From Deltaproteobacteria bacterium (GTDB taxonomy: Bacteria; Desulfobacterota; Desulfobacteria; Desulfobacterales; JAFDFH01), in NCBI GenBank assembly GCA_019309945.1, contig JAFDFH010000083.1, positions 1 through 8,470 on the forward strand: DNA of 8,470 nt, given 5' to 3'. The translations under genes and the position numbers were made by a program. The notes below the pieces were generated by a model. It was given only the letters and a program-made list of their open reading frames with translations. It ran no database searches and had not been told where the DNA came from. Positions 5,814-8,470 of this stretch are shown in pieces (the first letter of the stretch is position 1; every line of letters begins with the position of its first letter).

Positions 5814-6032
5814 ATGGAAGTCTGTTGCATCTGTAAAAAAGAGTATCGAACATTATGGACTGCACCTGATGGCTTGTGGAAAAAGCTGAATGGTGGCAAT
5901 GAAGGTGGGCTCATATGTATAGGTTGTTTCGACAGGATAGCCAGAGAGAATGGGGAAGTGCTTTATTGGGAATGTGCAGAAAGGGAATATCCCCTTTATC
6001 CGGGGAAAACTAAGATTAATTCTGAGAAGTAG
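5814..6032 (+). CDS. Small two-CxxC (zinc-binding) protein, phage-like
   Basis: A 72-residue hypothetical protein. Two CxxC knuckles (CCIC near the N-terminus and CIGC in the middle) are separated by a segment with TLWTAPDGLW. The second is followed by FDRIAREN and LYWEC. The pattern of two CxxC pairs, APDxLW and CFDxxAR recalls short zinc-knuckle proteins I associate with phages and integrated elements; no function is established to my knowledge. GGAGG at 5800-5804 places the better start at ATG 5814 (9-nt spacing) rather than ATG 5808 (3-nt spacing), which would add two residues. The gene stands alone, with a repeat fragment upstream and no convincing promoter or terminator. Confidence 0.65.
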   Translation: MEVCCICKKEYRTLWTAPDGLWKKLNGGNEGGLICIGCFDRIARENGEVLYWECAEREYPLYPGKTKINSEK

Positions 6033-6103
6033 ATTAATAAAGAAAATTTCAATGTGATTTTTTCAGGTTTCATAATTTATAATTCTCATGGACCAACAAA
6101 GTT

Positions 6104-7603
6104 TTAATTGTGACCGTAATCGTAGGGCTGACAAAACAAAAGGCCTTGCCGGTTGAGTCGGCCTAAAACGCGTTTCCAATTTAATTGACTTCTTTCTGTA
6201 TCAAAACCAATGATTTTCCATCCTGTACTTTCTTTTCTAAGTATAAGGGTTTTTTCTGATGATACGGTAAAATTAGACGATCGATAATCCTGTAAAAAGT
6301 TTACCTGAACTTTTTGATCGCTTAATGGTTCGGATATCCGAATTTTTTTAAGATCTACACGAATCCACTTCTTTTTTTTGTTTTTGGTCGCCTTATCGGA
6401 TACCCATCCATTTTTATCCAACCCATTTCCATAAAAATCATCTGAATAAAATGACATATAAGTTCCAGTTTCGCCATTAAAACCGGCAGAATTTTCCCAG
6501 GCTGTTTTCCAATTAAAAAGGAACTCTTTTATTTCTGTTTCCAGCCGTTCTTTTAATAATTGAACAGACTCATGTTTGCTATCTTCAAATTCCAAATGAG
6601 AAGCGTCAGGGTGACGATTCGAAGAATCATTAGTGCTTTGATTGTCCGGATTTTCTTTGGAAGGGACAATTTTTTTTGTTAAAAACTCTTTGTGTGGTTT
6701 AGGAATTTTTTCCTCAGCGTTAATTAATGAAGATTTATTTTTACTACTTTTCTCAGGAGCATAAAATAAAATAAAAACTGTGCCTAAACCGATTAAGGAC
6801 AACAATGCTAAGATTATAACCGTCCATGATGAGAATTTTTTAGTTGAATGAAGCTTTTGATTTGTTTCCGCCGGGGCTTTTGTTACATTTGGCTGTTTAT
6901 GTTCCTGATTCGCATTCGTATCCGCTTGTTTGGAAGGCCCACGCGAAGCTGTTTGAGTCGAAGGGGGCTTATCTGAAATATTTTTTTTATCAGTATCGGG
7001 GGAGTTGCTGATTTTTTCCACTGTTACTGGTGCTAAACTCTGTTTGTTACCTGAAAATCCATTGTCTTGATCTAAATTTACATTTTTTTCGTCATCCTCT
7101 ATAGTTTTATCTTTCTTTATTTTGCTGACGGCTTCATCCAGTCGGTTGGCGGCATTAATAATCAACCCTAACGTGTTGATATTTACTACGGCAAGCCAGT
7201 CCAGATTCATCTTCTCATCTGTATATTCGAACTCACCGCGTTTTCTCATGAAAAGATTGAACAAAACATCCTCGATTTGCTTGTAGAGATATTCGGCAAG
7301 TGTTTCCGGTGTGATATATCCCTCTTCAACGAGGGTTTTTCCGAGCGCCTGTTCTTTTTCTTTCGAAATTTTCAGGCAATGCTGAACCTGATTTTCCAGT
7401 ATCCTTCCGTCCTGTTTTAGCAAGTCTCCTAAAAGATCATTTTTAGAGGGCCTGATGGCATATACGATATTGCCTTCCCTGAAAATGATCTGGAATTCGC
7501 CCTGGTCATTTTCTACACGGAGCAGTCCCGATTTATTCTCTTCACACAACAGTTGTATGATACCTGAAAGTGAAATGGTGTCTAACGAACCTTTGATTGC
7601 CAC
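6104..7603 (-). CDS. DUF4388 (PATAN)-transmembrane-NTF2-like protein
   Basis: A 499-residue protein in three parts. Residues 1-155 match the DUF4388/PATAN style: GSLDTISLSGIIQLL, then KSGLLRV and FREGNIVYA, then an LVEEGYITPETLAEYLYKQ helical part. This domain is common in deltaproteobacterial regulators. A low-complexity polar linker (about 160-255) leads to one hydrophobic segment (258-281). After a second polar stretch (about 285-340), residues 355-471 look like the NTF2-fold domain seen at the C-terminus of Cds6-type proteins (FLFNWKTAWE, YMSFYSDDF, VQVNFLQDY, GWKIIGF). The start is GTG at 7603 with only a weak purine-rich site before it; it is kept because the PATAN domain begins there. 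The PATAN part would lie in the cytoplasm and the NTF2-like part outside the inner membrane. No partner is known, and repeat copy 3 ends 19 bp upstream. Confidence 0.8.
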   Translation of the reverse strand: MAIKGSLDTISLSGIIQLLCEENKSGLLRVENDQGEFQIIFREGNIVYAIRPSKNDLLGDLLKQDGRILENQVQHCLKISKEKEQALGKTLVEEGYITPETLAEYLYKQIEDVLFNLFMRKRGEFEYTDEKMNLDWLAVVNINTLGLIINAANRLDEAVSKIKKDKTIEDDEKNVNLDQDNGFSGNKQSLAPVTVEKISNSPDTDKKNISDKPPSTQTASRGPSKQADTNANQEHKQPNVTKAPAETNQKLHSTKKFSSWTVIILALLSLIGLGTVFILFYAPEKSSKNKSSLINAEEKIPKPHKEFLTKKIVPSKENPDNQSTNDSSNRHPDASHLEFEDSKHESVQLLKERLETEIKEFLFNWKTAWENSAGFNGETGTYMSFYSDDFYGNGLDKNGWVSDKATKNKKKKWIRVDLKKIRISEPLSDQKVQVNFLQDYRSSNFTVSSEKTLILRKESTGWKIIGFDTERSQLNWKRVLGRLNRQGLLFCQPYDYGHN

Positions 7604-7622
7604 AATTTTCTTTTCTTTTAGG

Positions 7623-7768
7623 TAGTGCCCGAACGAAAACTAGATCGTTTTTCCAAGTTCAAGGAAGACGAAGATTTTAACCGCAGGAATACATTAGCGT
7701 ATTTTGAGGATTAAAATCTGAGCCTGGCGCCGAAATTGGGGAAAATAGCAGTTTTCGTTCAGGCACTA
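7623..7768 (+). mobile_element. MITE-like element, copy 3 (best preserved, TA-flanked)
   Basis: The 146-bp element runs from TAGTGCCCGAACGAAAACT (7623-7641) to AGTTTTCGTTCAGGCACTA (7750-7768), giving 19-bp terminal inverted repeats with a single mismatch. TA at both ends fits a TA target duplication, as made by IS630/Tc1-mariner-type transposases; the family is inferred. Inside, AGATTTTAA/TTAAAATCT and AATAC/GTATT arms form a nested hairpin. No coding capacity exists. It sits directly upstream of the DUF4388 gene, so it either separates that gene from its original promoter or forms its leader. Confidence 0.75.
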
Positions 7769-7939
7769 TGTTATTCGTGCATCGATCATAGTTTTATATG
7801 CACTTTGGTTGTAATTCACGAATAAAAATTAGATGCATCACAGCGCCCTGCCACGGCAGGTAGGTTTTGCCATTCCGAAATAGGACATAAATATATATCA
7901 TCCATACAATTTTTTCTCAATGATTTAATCAAAAGAATT
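7769..7939. other. Gene-free stretch with a short palindrome
   Basis: No gene is seen. CCTGCC-AC-GGCAGG at 7847-7860 is a perfect palindrome with 6-bp arms in otherwise AT-rich DNA. On the minus strand a TATAAA occurs near 7790-7800 but lacks a good -35 box, so I do not call a promoter for the DUF4388 gene. Confidence 0.4.
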
Positions 7940-7960
7940 CCTTGCAGCTCTGCTGGGGGG
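7940..7960. repeat. Palindromic repeat, left copy (CAGC-TCT-GCTG core)
   Basis: The 21-nt unit is 19 of 21 identical to the unit at 8044-8064, in the same orientation. CAGC and GCTG arms flank a TCT loop. The outer part of its stem is weaker than in the right copy. Confidence 0.55.
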
Positions 7961-7972
7961 TGAAAAAAGAGG

Positions 7973-8038
7973 AAGGGGTTAGTTTGGAAGGGGAAACGAC
8001 GTGTCCCCTTCCAATATAAAATGGTTTTTAAACCCCTT
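7973..8038. repeat. Nested inverted repeats with an 11-bp perfect stem
   Basis: TTGGAAGGGGA (7984-7994) and TCCCCTTCCAA (8004-8014) form a perfect 11-bp stem with a 9-nt loop. Outside it, AAGGGGTT (7973-7980) and AACCCCTT (8031-8038) pair perfectly as a second shell. There is no T-run on either strand in the right place for an intrinsic terminator. Function unknown: it could be a structured RNA, a protein-binding cruciform or a mobile-element remnant. Confidence 0.6.
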
Positions 8039-8043
8039 TAATG

Positions 8044-8064
8044 CCTCGCAGCTCTGCTGCGGGG
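8044..8064. repeat. Palindromic repeat, right copy
   Basis: CCTCGCAGC-TCT-GCTGCGGGG forms a 9-bp stem with one T-G position and a 3-nt loop. It is the better-preserved partner of the unit at 7940-7960; together they bracket the nested stem between them, REP/BIME-style. Confidence 0.6.
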
Positions 8065-8202
8065 AGCTTCATTCTAAATTTAAACGTATCCGGTTTCGGT
8101 CGGTGAAAATCATTAAATGTCCATCACGGTATCGTTAAGATATTTTTTCGAGACTGCCGGAGTGGACGGTGCTAAAAAACGTTGAGTTATCAATCCTGAC
8201 AA
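8065..8202. other. Gene-free stretch after the GAF gene
   Basis: No gene is seen. On the minus strand a T-run (8174-8179) follows the GAF stop by about 25 nt, but the stem before it has only about 4 bp, so a terminator is not claimed. Confidence 0.35.
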
Positions 8203-8470
8203 TTAATCCTCTTTACCGAGTTTATCTGAGGGAAAACTTATGGGAACGCCCTCATATGGGGTCCTTCTTGTAGTTCTCTGGGTCTGAACTTCCCTCATTG
8301 TTTTCAGGACATCAATGCTGCTTTTTAAGCCCTTGGTATACCTGGCCATATTTATTGCCATTCCGGCTATTTGAGCCAGAGCCTGGACGAAATTGACATC
8401 TTCAAGGGTGAACTCCCAGGGTTCAGAAGCATAGACACGCATTGCTCCGATCAAATGACCACCGACTACG
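8203..8470 (-). CDS. GAF-domain protein, C-terminal part (5' end beyond window)
   Basis: The frame is open to the window edge, so the gene starts outside; 88 residues are visible. They begin VVGGHLIGAMRVYASEPWEF and continue TLEDVNFVQALAQIAGMAIN, the typical last strand and helix of a GAF small-molecule-sensing domain. A tail of about 45 residues follows, ending PSDKLGKED. No kinase, cyclase or DNA-binding part follows, so the GAF domain is the C-terminal domain. The ligand and any upstream output domains cannot be seen. The TTG at 8454 should not be taken as a start: the GAF pattern continues upstream of it in frame. Confidence 0.8.
   Translation of the reverse strand, partial: VVGGHLIGAMRVYASEPWEFTLEDVNFVQALAQIAGMAINMARYTKGLKSSIDVLKTMREVQTQRTTRRTPYEGVPISFPSDKLGKED

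Noticed and set aside
3959..8064. CRISPR array
   Set aside because: Repeats are few, irregularly spaced, in both orientations and have internal element structure; no regular spacer series and no cas genes.
8452..8454. TTG start for the GAF protein
   Set aside because: The GAF pattern (VVGGH before LIGAMRV) continues in frame to the window edge, so the gene is cut by the window rather than starting here.

Overview
The window looks like a chromosomal piece of an anaerobic bacterium, most likely a sulfate-reducing Desulfobacterota (Desulfobacterales-like). This rests on an indolepyruvate:ferredoxin oxidoreductase operon led by a small zinc-ribbon gene, a PATAN/DUF4388 membrane protein, a sigma-54-type promoter, an AT-rich background and intergenic DNA crowded with palindromic repeats. 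The lineage is inferred from gene content and style, not from a marker gene.

Layout: 1-474 has no gene but holds an imperfect inverted-repeat-bounded segment (195-409). Positions 475-3233 (minus strand) form a three-gene operon: a zinc-ribbon protein, then iorA, then iorB. It has a good sigma-70-type promoter (3334-3362) with a palindrome at the expected transcription start. Diverging from it is a sigma-54 -24/-12 promoter (3484-3499, plus strand) ahead of a 58-residue single-membrane-segment protein (3613-3789). Next comes a GC-rich, intact mutM (4142-4975, minus) lying between two inverted copies of a small repeat element (3959-4100 and 5089-5264). The stretch 5265-5807 holds a REP-like double hairpin and a further repeat fragment. 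A small two-CxxC protein follows (5814-6032, plus). Then comes a 499-residue DUF4388-membrane segment-NTF2-like protein (6104-7603, minus), with the best-preserved repeat copy (7623-7768, TA-flanked, 19-bp terminal inverted repeats) just upstream of its start. The right end has a nested palindromic region (7940-8064) and the 3' end of a GAF-domain gene (8203-8470, minus, cut by the window edge).

How the parts work together: only zinc ribbon-iorA-iorB is a clear functional unit (anaerobic aromatic 2-oxoacid metabolism coupled to ferredoxin). The other genes look like independent units separated by repeat-rich DNA. The points most worth a second look are the small mobile-like element family with one shared core and two kinds of ends, with mutM between inverted copies; the missing second cysteine in both ferredoxin motifs of IorA; and the sigma-54-preceded small membrane protein.
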